64,000 nt of DNA from Streptomyces sp. NBC_00083 (GTDB taxonomy: Bacteria > Actinomycetota > Actinomycetes > Streptomycetales > Streptomycetaceae): the NCBI RefSeq assembly GCF_026343295.1, contig NZ_JAPELY010000001.1, positions 2,170,001-2,234,000 of the forward strand, in the 5' to 3' direction. The translations under genes were made by a program, and so were the position numbers. Each line of letters starts with the position of its first letter. Positions within the stretch are counted from its first letter, which is position 1. Positions 45,027 to 58,068 of the stretch are shown piece by piece. The notes beneath the pieces are model-generated. The model made no database searches. It was not told where the DNA came from and worked only from the letters and a program-made list of their open reading frames with translations.

Positions 45027-47695
45027 TGGAGTCGGCCGAGATTCGCCGCCGCTGGCTGAGCTTCTTCGAGGAGCGCGGCCACACCGTCGTCCCTTCGGCG
45101 TCGCTCATCGCGGACGACCCGACTCTGCTGCTCGTCAACGCGGGCATGGTCCCCTTCAAGCCCTACTTCCTGGGTGAGACCAAGCCGCCCGCCCCGCGCG
45201 CCACCAGCGTGCAGAAGTGCGTGCGCACGCCGGACATCGAAGAGGTCGGCAAGACCACCCGGCACGGCACGTTCTTCCAGATGTGCGGCAACTTCTCCTT
45301 CGGCGACTACTTCAAGGAAGGCGCCATCAAGTACGCCTGGGAGCTGCTCACCAGCTCCGTGGCGGACGGCGGCTACGGCCTGGAGCCGGAGAAGCTCTGG
45401 ATCACCGTCTACCTCGACGACGACGAGGCCGAGCGGATCTGGCATGAGGTCGTCGGGGTGCCGAAGGAGCGCATCCAGCGCCTGGGCAAGAAGGACAACT
45501 TCTGGTCCATGGGCGTGCCCGGACCGTGCGGGCCCTGCTCCGAGATCAACTACGACCGCGGCCCCGACTTCGGCGCCGAGGGCGGCCCGATCGTCAACGA
45601 CGAGCGGTACGTGGAGATCTGGAACCTGGTCTTCATGCAGTACGAGCGCGGCGCCGGCGAGGGCAAGGAGGACTTCCCGATCCTCGGCGACCTGCCCTCC
45701 CAGAACATCGACACCGGCCTGGGTCTCGAACGCCTCGCGATGATCCTGCAGGGCGTGCAGAACATGTACGAGACCGACACCCTGCGCGTCGTCATGGACA
45801 AGGCCACCGAGCTGACCGGTGTGCGCTACGGCGACCAGCACACCTCCGACGTGTCGATGCGTGTGGTCGCCGACCACATCCGTACGTCCGTGATGCTCAT
45901 CGGCGACGGTGTCACCCCCGGCAACGAGGGCCGCGGCTACGTGCTGCGCCGCATCATGCGCCGCGCCATCCGCAACATGCGCCTCATGGGCGCCACCGGT
46001 CCGGTCGTCCAGGACCTGATCGACGTCGTGATCAAGACGATGGGCCAGCAGTACCCGGAGCTCGTCACCGACCGCAAGCGCATCGAGACGGTCGCCCTCG
46101 CCGAAGAGGCCGCCTTCCTCAAGGCGCTGCGCGGCGGCACCAACATCCTGGACACCGCCATCACCGAGACCAAGGCCACCGGTGGCACGGTCCTCGCCGG
46201 CGACAAGGCGTTCCTGCTCCACGACACATGGGGCTTCCCGATCGACCTCACCCTGGAGATGGCTGCCGAGCAGGGCCTCTCCGTGGACGAGGACGGCTTC
46301 CGCCGCCTGATGAAGCAGCAGCGCGACCAGGCCAAGGCCGACGCCCGCGCGAAGAAGACCGGTCACGCCGACCTGTCCGCCTACCGCGAGGTGGCCGACG
46401 CCTCGGGCGCGACCGACTTCACCGGCTACACCTCCACCGAGAACGAGTCGACCATCGTCGGCCTGCTCGTCGACGGCGTGCCCTCGCCGGCCGCCACCGA
46501 GGGCGACGAGGTCGAGGTCGTCCTCGACCGCAGCCCCTTCTACGCCGAGGGCGGCGGTCAGCTCGCCGACCAGGGCCGCATCAAGCTCGACAGCGGCGCG
46601 GTCATCGAGGTCCGTGACGTGCAGAAGCCGGTCCCCGGCGTCCACGTCCACAAGGGCGTCGTGCAGGTCGGCGAGGTGACGGTCGGCGCGTCCGCGTACG
46701 CCGCCATCGACACCAAGCGCCGCCGCGCCATCGCCCGCGCCCACTCGGCGACCCACCTCACCCACCAGGCGCTGCGCGACGCGCTCGGCCCGACGGCCGC
46801 CCAGGCCGGCTCCGAGAACTCGCCGGGCCGCTTCCGCTTCGACTTCGGGTCGCCCGCCGCCGTCCCCGGCACGGTCCTCACCGACGTCGAGCAGAAGATC
46901 AACGAGGTCCTCGCCCGCGAGCTCGACGTTCAGGCCGAGGTCATGTCGATCGACGAGGCCAAGAAGCAGGGCGCCATCGCCGAGTTCGGCGAGAAGTACG
47001 GCGAGCGGGTCCGTGTCGTCACCATCGGCGACTTCTCCAAGGAGCTGTGCGGCGGCACCCACGTCCACAACACCGCCCAGCTCGGCCTGGTGAAGCTGCT
47101 CGGCGAGTCGTCGATCGGCTCGGGCGTGCGCCGCATCGAGGCGCTGGTCGGCGTCGACGCGTACAACTTCCTGGCGCGCGAACACACGGTCGTCGCCCAG
47201 CTCCAGGAGCTGGTCAAGGGCCGCTCCGAGGAACTGCCCGAGAAGATCTCCACCATGCTCGGCAAGCTGAAGGACGCCGAGAAGGAGATCGAGAAGTTCC
47301 GCGCGGAGAAGGTGCTCCAGGCCGCGGCCGGTCTCGTGGACTCCGCCAAGGACATCCACGGCACCGCGCTCGTCACCGGTCAGGTGCCGGACGGCACCTC
47401 CGCCGACGACCTGCGCAAGCTGGTCCTCGACGTGCGCGGCCGCATCGCGGGCGACCGCCCGGCCGTCGTCGCGCTGTTCGCCACGGCCAACGGCCGCCCG
47501 GTGACCGTCATCGCCACCAACGAGGCCGCCCGCGAGCGGGGTCTCAAGGCCGGCGAGCTGGTCCGCACGGCGGCCAAGACCCTCGGCGGCGGCGGTGGCG
47601 GCAAGCCGGACGTCGCCCAGGGCGGCGGCCAGAACCCGGACGCCATCGGCGACGCGATCGACGCCGTCGAGCGCCAGGTAGCCGAGACCGCCTGA
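45026..47695 (+). CDS. alaS: Alanyl-tRNA synthetase
   Basis: The product (889 aa) charges tRNA-Ala. Domains: class II catalytic core ([22 protein letters not shown]...), a tRNA-recognition helical domain, an editing domain with [16 protein letters not shown] and [15 protein letters not shown] (zinc ligands), and a C-terminal domain with a Gly-rich [15 protein letters not shown] hinge. The start overlaps the DUF6167 stop and the stop overlaps ruvX (TGATG). No separate leader exists, so transcription likely starts before DUF948. Confidence 0.98.
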   Translation: MESAEIRRRWLSFFEERGHTVVPSASLIADDPTLLLVNAGMVPFKPYFLGETKPPAPRATSVQKCVRTPDIEEVGKTTRHGTFFQMCGNFSFGDYFKEGAIKYAWELLTSSVADGGYGLEPEKLWITVYLDDDEAERIWHEVVGVPKERIQRLGKKDNFWSMGVPGPCGPCSEINYDRGPDFGAEGGPIVNDERYVEIWNLVFMQYERGAGEGKEDFPILGDLPSQNIDTGLGLERLAMILQGVQNMYETDTLRVVMDKATELTGVRYGDQHTSDVSMRVVADHIRTSVMLIGDGVTPGNEGRGYVLRRIMRRAIRNMRLMGATGPVVQDLIDVVIKTMGQQYPELVTDRKRIETVALAEEAAFLKALRGGTNILDTAITETKATGGTVLAGDKAFLLHDTWGFPIDLTLEMAAEQGLSVDEDGFRRLMKQQRDQAKADARAKKTGHADLSAYREVADASGATDFTGYTSTENESTIVGLLVDGVPSPAATEGDEVEVVLDRSPFYAEGGGQLADQGRIKLDSGAVIEVRDVQKPVPGVHVHKGVVQVGEVTVGASAYAAIDTKRRRAIARAHSATHLTHQALRDALGPTAAQAGSENSPGRFRFDFGSPAAVPGTVLTDVEQKINEVLARELDVQAEVMSIDEAKKQGAIAEFGEKYGERVRVVTIGDFSKELCGGTHVHNTAQLGLVKLLGESSIGSGVRRIEALVGVDAYNFLAREHTVVAQLQELVKGRSEELPEKISTMLGKLKDAEKEIEKFRAEKVLQAAAGLVDSAKDIHGTALVTGQVPDGTSADDLRKLVLDVRGRIAGDRPAVVALFATANGRPVTVIATNEAARERGLKAGELVRTAAKTLGGGGGGKPDVAQGGGQNPDAIGDAIDAVERQVAETA

Positions 47696-48159
47696 TGCGC
47701 CGAGGACGCCGACTGGCGATCGATGTCGGTGACGCCCGGATCGGGGTCGCCTCGTGCGACCCCGACGGGGTGCTCGCCACGCCGGTGGAGACCGTGCCGG
47801 GACGTGACGTCCCGGCCGCCCACCGGCGGTTGCGGCAGCTGGTCGGGGAGTACGAACCGATCGAGGTGATCGTCGGACTGCCCCGCTCGCTCAATGGCGG
47901 CGAGGGCCCGGCGGCGGCCAAAGTGCGGCGCTTCGCCCAGGAGTTGGCGCGCGGCATCGCCCCGGTCGGGGTCCGGCTCGTCGACGAACGCATGACCACC
48001 GTCACCGCGACCCAGGGCCTGCGAGCCTCGGGCGTAAAAGCGAAAAAGGGCAGATCAGTCATCGACCAGGCCGCCGCGGTGATCATCCTCCAGAACGCGC
48101 TTGAGGCCGAACGGGTGTCAGACACGGCTCCCGGAGAAGGCGTCGAAGTGGTTATCTGA
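47695..48159 (+). CDS. ruvX: YqgF/RuvX family putative Holliday junction resolvase
   Basis: The product (154 aa) has the RNase H-fold YqgF motifs: [15 protein letters not shown] (first Asp), [28 protein letters not shown] (Glu) and a conserved D in [13 protein letters not shown]. The family acts in 16S rRNA maturation or junction resolution. The alaS-ruvX-mltG order is widely conserved. Confidence 0.92.
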   Translation: MRRGRRLAIDVGDARIGVASCDPDGVLATPVETVPGRDVPAAHRRLRQLVGEYEPIEVIVGLPRSLNGGEGPAAAKVRRFAQELARGIAPVGVRLVDERMTTVTATQGLRASGVKAKKGRSVIDQAAAVIILQNALEAERVSDTAPGEGVEVVI

Positions 48160-48260
48160 TCGCGATACGGTAACGTTCCGGCCGATGCGGAGGCATTCGA
48201 ACAGTCGCCGCACAGCAAAAGAGGCGGACCGTCCGGATGCCTCGCGGCTCTAGGGGACCG

Positions 48261-50060
48261 ATGACTGAGTATGGCCGGGGCCAAGGCTCCGAACCGTGGC
48301 ACCCAGAGGACCCCCTCTACGGGGACCAGGGGTGGGGAGCGCAGCAGGCTGCCTCCGGTCAGGCTCTGTACGCCGGCCAGGACGAGCAGTACCAGCAACA
48401 GCCTCAGCAGCCGTACTACCCGCAGCAGACGCAGGACCCGTACGGGCAGCAGCAGTACGCCCAGGCGCAGCAGCAGCAACAACAGCAGCAGTACGCCCAG
48501 GCGCAGCAGCAGCAACAACAGCAGCAGTACGCCGAGGCGCAGCAGCAGCAGTACCAACAGGGCTACGCCGAGCAGCTCCATCAGGGCTACCCGCAGCAGC
48601 AGTATCCGGACCAGTACGCCGCCCAGCCCCAGCAGCCCCAGCAGTTCAGCGGTGGCTGGGACACCACGGGCGAGCAGGCCGCCATGCCGTACGCGGGCCA
48701 GCAGCCCGACCCGTACCACAACGGCTACGCCGGCGAGGGCCACGACCCGTACGGGACGCCCGAGGCGTATCCGCCGCCGCAGCCTCCCGGCCAGCGCCAG
48801 GCGCCCGTCGTGCCCGAGGTGCCCGAGCAGGGCCACGAGTGGGACGCCGAGCCGCAGGAGGAGCGCCACCCGTTCTTCACCGGCGTTGACGACAGCGAAC
48901 GCGGCGACGACGACCCGGCCGAAACCCGCGGGGCCGACGGCGGCGGTGGTGGGCGCGAGCGGCGCAGCAAGACCAAGAAGAAGGGCAAGAGCGGACGCGC
49001 CTGCCTGGTCCTCGCGGTCATCTTCGCGATCGGGGCCGGCGGCGTCGGCTACGTGGGCTACGACTTCTACCAGAAGAAGTTCGGCGCGGCGCCCGACTAC
49101 GTGGGCGAGGGCAGCGGCGACACCGTCACCATCGAGGTCCCGGCCGGCGCGGGCGGCTCCGAGATCGGCTCGCTCCTCAAGCAGGCCGGTGTCGTCAAGA
49201 GCATCGACGCCTTCGTCCAGGCCCAGAACGACAACCCCAAGGGCAAGACGATCCAGGCCGGCGCCTACACGATGAAGAAGGGCATGTCGGCGGCGAACGC
49301 GATCCAGCTGATGCTCAATCCGGCCAGCCGCAACGCCCTCATCATTCCCGAAGGCAAACGCAACGCCTGGGTCTACGAGCAGATCGACAAGCGGCTCGGC
49401 GTGACCGCGGGCACGACCAAGGACGTCGCGGCCAAGAACGTCAACAGCATGGGTCTGCCGGACTGGGCCAAGGGCCACAAGGACGTCAAGGACCCGCTGG
49501 AAGGATTCCTCTACCCGGCGAGCTACCCCGTCGCCAAGGGCATGAAGCCCGAGGACGTGCTCAAGAAGATGGTCAACCGGGCCACCTCCGAGTACGGCAA
49601 GCAGGACCTGGCCGGCGAGGCCAAGAAGCTCAAGCTGGACGGTCCCTGGCAGCTCGTCACCGTGGCCAGCCTCGTGCAGGCCGAGGGCAAGACGCCCGAC
49701 GACTTCCGCAAGATGGCCGAGGTCGTCTACAACCGCCTCAAGCCGGACAACTTCCAGACCAACCAGAAGCTCCAGTTCGACTCGGCGTACAACTACCTCA
49801 CCAACCAGAGCAACATCAAAATCGGCCTTTCCGAGATCAACAGCAACCCCGACCCGTACAACACCTACAAGTGGCGGGGCCTGACACCCGGGCCGATCGG
49901 CAACCCCGGCAGCGAGGCGATGGCGGCGGCGCTGGATCCGACGAACGACGGCTGGCTGTACTTCGTCGCCACCGACGGCGTCCACAAGACCGAATTCGCC
50001 AAGACGCTGGCCGAGTTCAACAAGCTGAAGGAAGAGTTCAATGCCCAGTCCGGCCAGTGA
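48261..50060 (+). CDS. mltG: Endolytic murein transglycosylase MltG
   Basis: The product (599 aa) has a cytoplasmic Gln/Tyr/Pro-rich N-terminal region (1-235), one membrane segment (about 247-268), a LysM-like domain with IPEGKRNAWVYEQIDKRLG, and the YceG catalytic domain. The likely catalytic residue is E475 in SLVQAEGKTPDD, and YNTYKWRGLTPGPIGNPG is conserved. It is thought to cut nascent glycan strands. The N-terminal region contains three 12-residue repeats. The 3' end overlaps aroE by 20 bases. ATG at 48261 begins TEYGRGQGSEPW. Confidence 0.93.
   Translation: MTEYGRGQGSEPWHPEDPLYGDQGWGAQQAASGQALYAGQDEQYQQQPQQPYYPQQTQDPYGQQQYAQAQQQQQQQQYAQAQQQQQQQQYAEAQQQQYQQGYAEQLHQGYPQQQYPDQYAAQPQQPQQFSGGWDTTGEQAAMPYAGQQPDPYHNGYAGEGHDPYGTPEAYPPPQPPGQRQAPVVPEVPEQGHEWDAEPQEERHPFFTGVDDSERGDDDPAETRGADGGGGGRERRSKTKKKGKSGRACLVLAVIFAIGAGGVGYVGYDFYQKKFGAAPDYVGEGSGDTVTIEVPAGAGGSEIGSLLKQAGVVKSIDAFVQAQNDNPKGKTIQAGAYTMKKGMSAANAIQLMLNPASRNALIIPEGKRNAWVYEQIDKRLGVTAGTTKDVAAKNVNSMGLPDWAKGHKDVKDPLEGFLYPASYPVAKGMKPEDVLKKMVNRATSEYGKQDLAGEAKKLKLDGPWQLVTVASLVQAEGKTPDDFRKMAEVVYNRLKPDNFQTNQKLQFDSAYNYLTNQSNIKIGLSEINSNPDPYNTYKWRGLTPGPIGNPGSEAMAAALDPTNDGWLYFVATDGVHKTEFAKTLAEFNKLKEEFNAQSGQ
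48453..48560 (+). repeat. 36-bp in-frame tandem repeat in mltG
   Basis: Three consecutive units of 36 bases encode QYAQAQQQQQQQ-type 12-residue repeats (starts 48453, 48489, 48525). The first two are identical and the third has changes. It is a coding minisatellite in the cytoplasmic tail, likely variable in length between strains. Confidence 0.9.
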
Positions 50061-50883
50061 GGGCGCGCGGCGTGCCGCCGTCCTCGGGTCGCCCATCGCG
50101 CACTCGCTCTCCCCGGTCCTGCACCGGGCCGCGTATGCCGAACTCGGCCTCGACCACTGGTCGTACGACCGCTTCGAGGTGGACGAGGCCGGGCTCCCCG
50201 GCTTCGTCGCCGGGCTCGACGGGTCGTGGGCGGGGCTCTCGCTCACGATGCCGCTGAAGCGCGCGATCATCCCGCTGCTCGACGCGGTGAGCTCCACCGC
50301 GGCCTCGGTCGAGGCGGTCAACACCGTCGTCTTCACGGACGACGGCCGCCGCCTCGGCGACAACACCGACATCCCGGGCATGATCGCGGCCCTCGGGGAG
50401 CGCGGGGTGACCCGGGTCGACTCCGCGGCCGTCCTCGGCGCGGGCGCCACCGCGTCCTCGGCGCTCGCCGCCCTCGCCCGGATCTGCACCGGCCCCGTCA
50501 CCGCGTACGTACGCAGTGAGGAGCGGGCCGCGGAGATGCGCGGCTGGGGCCAACGGCTGGAAGTCGACGTCCGCACCGCCGACTGGTCGCGCGCGGCCGA
50601 CGCCTTCGATGCGCCGCTCGTCATCGCCACCACCCCGGCAGGGACCACCGACGCCCTCGCCCCCGCCGTTCCCGAGCGTGTCGGCACCCTTTTCGACGTG
50701 CTGTACGACCCCTGGCCCACCGCGCTCGCGGCCGCCTGGTCGGGACGCGGGGGAGCCGTCGTCGGCGGCCTCGACCTCCTCGTGCACCAGGCCGTGCTCC
50801 AGGTCGAGCAGATGACGGGCTGCGCCACGGCCCCCCTGGAGTCCATGCGCAAGGCGGGCGAAGCGGCCCTGGCCCACCGCTGA
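50041..50883 (+). CDS. aroE: Shikimate dehydrogenase
   Basis: The product (280 aa) reduces 3-dehydroshikimate with NADPH. Substrate residues are seen in GSPIAHSLSPVLHR, TMPLK (catalytic Lys) and NTDIPG (Asp). The nucleotide fold has GAGATASSALAAL, and GGLDLLVHQAVLQ closes the active site. The start lies 20 bases inside mltG with GAAGGAAG upstream, so it is coupled to mltG. It has no hairpin after it, but a 228-base gap precedes aroC. Confidence 0.94.
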   Translation: MPSPASEGARRAAVLGSPIAHSLSPVLHRAAYAELGLDHWSYDRFEVDEAGLPGFVAGLDGSWAGLSLTMPLKRAIIPLLDAVSSTAASVEAVNTVVFTDDGRRLGDNTDIPGMIAALGERGVTRVDSAAVLGAGATASSALAALARICTGPVTAYVRSEERAAEMRGWGQRLEVDVRTADWSRAADAFDAPLVIATTPAGTTDALAPAVPERVGTLFDVLYDPWPTALAAAWSGRGGAVVGGLDLLVHQAVLQVEQMTGCATAPLESMRKAGEAALAHR

Positions 50884-51111
50884 GGCGTCCCGGCGGACAG
50901 CACTTGGCCTGCCGGCGCGGGGCCGTCCCGTCGACGGCTCCGCAGCGACCGGCACAAACGGGCCCGCACCCGCACGTATCACCGTCCGCCTGCTGGACCG
51001 GGGCCCAGGCCACCTTCCGGGACGTGGGAGGATCAGGGGAGGCGGGCCAGGGCCGCGCACCCCGGTAACGCCGCCGTAGTACCAGGACGCGCGAGCTAAC
51101 GAGGAGCACCG

Positions 51112-54351
<3,240 letters not shown>

Positions 54352-54367
54352 CGGGCACTGCTGGAGC

Positions 54368-54399
54368 TCCCCGGCCGTTCACACTGTGGCGGCCGGGGA
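54368..54399 (+). terminator. Hairpin terminator after aroQ
   Basis: TCCCCGGCCG (54368-54377) pairs with CGGCCGGGGA (54390-54399) across a 12-base loop, 16 bases after the aroQ stop. Confidence 0.75.
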
Positions 54400-54482
54400 A
54401 GGTACGGTTCTGCACCGGGCCGCCGCACACCGACGGGCGCCCGACCAGCGCCAGTTGCCTGTACGAGACGGAGTGGCACCGG

Positions 54483-55406
54483 ATGCAGCACGCAGGGGGG
54501 GCTCCACTGCCGCCGCCCCACGCCCCGGGGCAGCCCCCGCACGACTGGGCCCAGGGGATCGAGCCGGAGAGCACGGCCCCGCTGAGGCCCACCGTGCCGC
54601 CGGCCGCGCCCGGCACCCCGCCCTACCAGCCGGGCCCACCGCCCGGGTCCGGGCCGGCCCACCGCCCGCCCGCACCGCCCGGCCCGGCCGCGCACCACCC
54701 CGGTACGCAGCAGCCGCCCGGCCAGGGCTGGCACGGGCCGGCTCCGCAGCACGCCTCGGTGCGGCCGCCGTCGCGCGACACCACCGGGCACGTGGCCCTG
54801 CCGCCCGGCGGCCCCGTTCCGATGCCGCAGGCACCCGAGGGCACCGGGGCGACCACGCTCGCCGTGCTGCTCATAGGCCCCGCCGGAGCGGGCAAGACCA
54901 CCGTGGCCCGCTACTGGGCGCAGCACCGCCGGGTGCCCACCGCGCACATCAGCCTCGACGACGTGCGCGAATGGGTGTGCTCGGGGTTCGCCGACCCCCA
55001 GTCGGGCTGGAACGACCACTCGGAGGCCCAGTACCGCCTGGCCCGCCGCACCTGCGGCTTCTCCGCGCGCAACTTCCTCGCCAACGGGATCTCCTGCATC
55101 CTCGACGACGCGGTCTTCCCCGACCGGCCGGTCGTGGGCCTCGGCGGCTGGAAGCGGCACGTGGGCCCCGGCCTGCTGCCCGTCGTGCTCCTGCCGGGCC
55201 TCGACGTGGTCCTGGAGCGCAACGCGGAGCGCAGCGGCAACCGCCGCCTCTCCGACGAGGAGGTCGCCGGGATCCACGGCCGCATGGCGGGCTGGTACGG
55301 CTCGGGCCTGCCGATCATCGACAACTCCCAGTACGACGTCCCCACCACGGCCCGCCTCCTGGACGACGTCCTGGCCCGAACCATCGCAAGCCCCCCGACC
55401 TGGTAA
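54483..55406 (+). CDS. Pro-rich P-loop kinase-like ATP-binding protein
   Basis: The product (307 aa) has a disordered Pro/Gly/His-rich N-terminal half (1-125). A P-loop kinase-type domain then begins IGPAGAGKTTVARYW (131-145) and continues with HISLDDVREWVCSG, CILDDAVFPDRPVVG and IIDNSQYDVPTTARLLDDVL. It resembles small AAA/zeta-toxin or nucleoside-kinase-like ATPases. The substrate is unknown, and no antitoxin partner is adjacent. The ATG at 54483 is used. Confidence 0.8.
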   Translation: MQHAGGAPLPPPHAPGQPPHDWAQGIEPESTAPLRPTVPPAAPGTPPYQPGPPPGSGPAHRPPAPPGPAAHHPGTQQPPGQGWHGPAPQHASVRPPSRDTTGHVALPPGGPVPMPQAPEGTGATTLAVLLIGPAGAGKTTVARYWAQHRRVPTAHISLDDVREWVCSGFADPQSGWNDHSEAQYRLARRTCGFSARNFLANGISCILDDAVFPDRPVVGLGGWKRHVGPGLLPVVLLPGLDVVLERNAERSGNRRLSDEEVAGIHGRMAGWYGSGLPIIDNSQYDVPTTARLLDDVLARTIASPPTW

Positions 55407-55717
55407 CCCTGCCCGATCCGCCTCGGGGGTGGGGTTGCATCCTGGGATGCCTGCCGTGACCGGCCCCGCACGGCCCGCGGTCGTTCACAGCCCGGCGCGC
55501 CCGGCGCGCCCGGCGAAACCGACCCCGCCCGTGCGGGTTCCGCCAGGGGCGCGGGGAACGGCGCGACCAGCCCCGTACGGCCCGTGGTCGAGGAAGCCGG
55601 GGTGCAGCCCCCGAGCCCGTCCGGCGATTGAGGGCAAGAACGGACCGACCACCGGGGCGGCCCCCGGTCGGACGCGCAGAACCAGCCAAATCCCCCCAAA
55701 CCCCATACGCTCGGGTC
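55407..55717. repeat. Gene-free gap with dispersed repeat fragments
   Basis: This 311-base gap carries modules of the intergenic repeat family: CCGCCAGGGGCGCGGGGAA followed by CGCGACCAGCCCCGTACGGCC (55540-55580), and CCCGTCCGGCGATTGAGG (55616-55633). Compared with 33.3 kb they run in the opposite orientation. The promoter of the following gene must lie in the last part, but none is clear. Confidence 0.8.
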
Positions 55718-56824
55718 ATGTCAGAGGTGTTCGCGGTGCGCCGCGGCTGGCTGCGGGACCGCTGCGCGGCCGCAGGCAGCGCCGCCGCCCTGGTCTCGCG
55801 CCCGGCCAACGTCCGCTACCTCGCCGGCGGTGCCCCGCCCGGCGCGGTGCTGCTGCTCGGGCCGGCCGAGGACGTCCTGCTGTGTCCGCGCACACCGTCC
55901 GGCGACCTCATCGAGGGCCACCTCGACGAGCAGCTCCGCCTCACCGTGCTGCCCGCGCCCGGCTCCGACCCGGCCGTGGCCGCGGCCGACCTCGCCCAGG
56001 CGAGCGGCGCCGACTCGCTCGCCGTGGAGGAGCACCACCTCTCCGTGGCCCGCCACCGCGCGCTCGGCTCGGTGGCGCCCCGGCTGCTCCTCGGCGATCT
56101 CGGGGGCGCCGTCGAACAGCGCCGCCTGGTCAAGGACGAGGAGGAGATCGCCTGTCTGCGGATCGCCGCCGAGATCGCCGACCAGGCCCTGGGCGAACTG
56201 CTGGAGTCGATCCTGGTCGGCCGCACCGAGCGCCACCTCGCCCTGGAGCTGGAGCGGCGCCTGGTCGACCACGGCGCCGACGGGCCCGCGTTCATGACAT
56301 CGGTCGGCACGGGCCCCAACTCCGGCCGCGCGGGCCACCGTCCGGCCGACCGCAGGGTCGAGGAGGGCGACTTCCTCTCGGTCTGCCTGGGCGCCACCTA
56401 CCGCGGATACCGCTGCGAGATCGGCCGCACCTTCGTGATCGGCACGACCCCCGCGGACTGGCAGATCGAGCTGTACGAGGCCGTTTTCGCAGCCCAGCGG
56501 GCCGGCCGGGAGGCACTGGTGCCGGGCGCGGAGTACCGCGCGGTGGACCGTGCGGCCCGCCAGGTACTGGACGCCGCCGGCCACGCCGACGCCTTCGGAC
56601 CACTCACCGGACACGGGGTCGGGATCGAAATCGACGAGGAGCCGCAGCTCGCACCTGGAGCCATGGGTAAACTGGACACTTGCGTGCCGGTCACCGTCGA
56701 ACCGGGGGTCCACCTCCCGGGCCGGGGCGGCGTCCGGATCGATGACACGCTCGTCGTACGCCCCGAGGCGGACGGCGGACCCGAGCTACTCACCATCACG
56801 ACCAAGGAGCTGCTAGCGCTCTAG
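55718..56824 (+). CDS. M24 (Xaa-Pro peptidase-fold) protein with altered metal ligands
   Basis: The product (368 aa) has an N-terminal creatinase-like domain (1-130) and a pita-bread M24 domain. Aligned by spacing to E. coli PepP, the five metal ligands D,D,H,E,E correspond to C223 (in SVCLGATY), E234 (CEIGRTF), H299 (GHGVGIEI), E328 (TVEPGVH) and D342 (RIDDT). The second active-site His becomes D306. The dinuclear metal site is therefore substituted, so peptidase activity is doubtful. The gene sits 77 bases upstream of efp. Confidence 0.85.
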   Translation: MSEVFAVRRGWLRDRCAAAGSAAALVSRPANVRYLAGGAPPGAVLLLGPAEDVLLCPRTPSGDLIEGHLDEQLRLTVLPAPGSDPAVAAADLAQASGADSLAVEEHHLSVARHRALGSVAPRLLLGDLGGAVEQRRLVKDEEEIACLRIAAEIADQALGELLESILVGRTERHLALELERRLVDHGADGPAFMTSVGTGPNSGRAGHRPADRRVEEGDFLSVCLGATYRGYRCEIGRTFVIGTTPADWQIELYEAVFAAQRAGREALVPGAEYRAVDRAARQVLDAAGHADAFGPLTGHGVGIEIDEEPQLAPGAMGKLDTCVPVTVEPGVHLPGRGGVRIDDTLVVRPEADGGPELLTITTKELLAL

Positions 56825-56901
56825 CACGCGTACGCCCCCCGGTCCTCCGGGTACGTACCCTCGGTCGTCCACCAGCTTTCAGTCCAGGAGATTCCGCAAC
56901 C

Positions 56902-57468
56902 GTGGCTTCCACGAACGACCTCAAGAACGGCCTGGTGCTCAAGCTCGACGGAGGCCAGCTCTGGTCCGTCGTCGAGTTCCAGCACGTCAAGCCCGGCAAG
57001 GGCCCGGCCTTCGTGCGCACCAAGCTCAAGAACGTGCTCTCCGGCAAGGTGGTCGACAAGACCTTCAACGCCGGTGTGAAGGTCGAGACGGCCACCATTG
57101 ACCGCCGAGACATGCAGTTCTCGTACATGGACGGCGAGTACTTCGTCTTCATGGACATGAACACCTACGACCAGCTCATGGTCGACCGCAAGTCCGTCGG
57201 CGACGCCGCCAACTTCCTGATCGAGGGCTTCACCGCCTCGGTCGCCCAGCACGAGGGCGAGGTGCTCTACGTCGAGCTCCCGGCCGCCGTCGAGCTGGTC
57301 ATCGAGCACACCGACCCGGGCGTCCAGGGCGACCGCTCCACCGGCGGCACCAAGCCGGCCCGCCTGGAGACCGGTTACGAGATCGGCGTCCCGCTCTTCA
57401 TCACCACCGGTGAGAAGATCAAGGTCGACACCCGCACCGGCGACTACCTCGGCCGGGTGAACAGCTAA
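56902..57468 (+). CDS. efp: Translation elongation factor P
   Basis: The product (188 aa) rescues ribosomes stalled at polyproline. The KOW-like domain I with tip loop [15 protein letters not shown] (conserved Lys near 33) and two OB domains are intact, and the C-terminal motif [18 protein letters not shown] is typical. GTG start with AGGAG upstream. Two bases separate it from nusB. A modification enzyme for the tip Lys is not present in this window. Confidence 0.97.
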   Translation: MASTNDLKNGLVLKLDGGQLWSVVEFQHVKPGKGPAFVRTKLKNVLSGKVVDKTFNAGVKVETATIDRRDMQFSYMDGEYFVFMDMNTYDQLMVDRKSVGDAANFLIEGFTASVAQHEGEVLYVELPAAVELVIEHTDPGVQGDRSTGGTKPARLETGYEIGVPLFITTGEKIKVDTRTGDYLGRVNS

Positions 57469-57470
57469 CC

Positions 57471-57899
57471 GTGGCTGCCCGGAACAAGGCCCGCAAGCGC
57501 GCCTTCCAGATCCTCTTCGAGGCCGACCAGCGCGGTGAGTCCGTGCAGACGGTCCTCGCGGACTGGGTGCGGCACTCGCGGTCCGACGACCGTCAGCCGC
57601 CGGTCGCCGAGTACACGATGCAGCTCGTCGAGGGGTACGCGGACCACGTGGACCGCATCGACGACCTGATCTCGACGTACGCGGTGGACTGGACGCTCGA
57701 CCGCATGCCGGTCGTCGACCGGAACATCCTGCGGCTCGGCACGTACGAGCTGGTCTGGGAGGACGAGACGCCCGACGCGGTCGTCATCGACGAGGCCGTC
57801 CAGCTGGCGAAGGAGTTCTCCACGGACGACTCGCCGGCCTTCGTGAACGGGATGCTCGCCCGCTTCAAGGACCTCAAGCCGAGCCTGCGCCGCGACTAG
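57471..57899 (+). CDS. nusB: Transcription antitermination factor NusB
   Basis: The product (142 aa) binds boxA RNA with S10 and acts in rRNA antitermination. It shows the all-helical NusB pattern: ARNKARKRAFQILFEADQRGE at the start, VDRNILRLGTYELVWEDETPDAVVIDEAVQLAKEFSTDDSPAFVNGMLARF at the end. GTG start. A strong terminator follows. Confidence 0.96.
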   Translation: MAARNKARKRAFQILFEADQRGESVQTVLADWVRHSRSDDRQPPVAEYTMQLVEGYADHVDRIDDLISTYAVDWTLDRMPVVDRNILRLGTYELVWEDETPDAVVIDEAVQLAKEFSTDDSPAFVNGMLARFKDLKPSLRRD

Positions 57900-57921
57900 C
57901 GTCCGGCGGAGACACGGCCCA

Positions 57922-57960
57922 CGAAGGGCCCGCGGCACACACCGTGCCGCGGGCCCTTCG
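57922..57960 (+). terminator. Hairpin terminator after nusB
   Basis: A 17-bp perfect stem (57922-57938 with 57944-57960) with a 5-base loop lies 22 bases past the nusB stop. Confidence 0.88.
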
Positions 57961-58002
57961 GCGTACCCGGGCCCGGCCCGGGGGAGCCGTGGGGGTGGAA
58001 AC

Positions 58003-58048
58003 GCCGTCGGGCCCGGTGGGAGCGAGTGCTCCCACCGGGCCCGACGGC
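58003..58048 (-). terminator. Hairpin terminator after bldD
   Basis: A 21-bp perfect stem (58003-58023 with 58028-58048) with a 4-base loop lies about 20 bases beyond the bldD stop on the minus strand. With the nusB hairpin it separates two convergent units. Confidence 0.88.
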
Positions 58049-58068
58049 ACGTTTCTGCTGAAGGGGCG

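Noticed and set aside
44036-47359. Very long open frame antisense to alaS and neighbours
   Set aside because: The translation is Val/Gly/Asp/His-rich with no domain, and it mirrors the codon pattern of alaS (third-position G/C). Typical shadow of a high-GC gene.
48453-48560. CRISPR-like repeats
   Set aside because: Units are contiguous, in frame and without spacers; they encode a Gln-rich protein segment.
47544-50975. Very long open frame antisense to mltG/aroE
   Set aside because: Low-complexity Leu/Arg product produced by reading the Gln codons backwards; no start-site support and the sense genes are certain.
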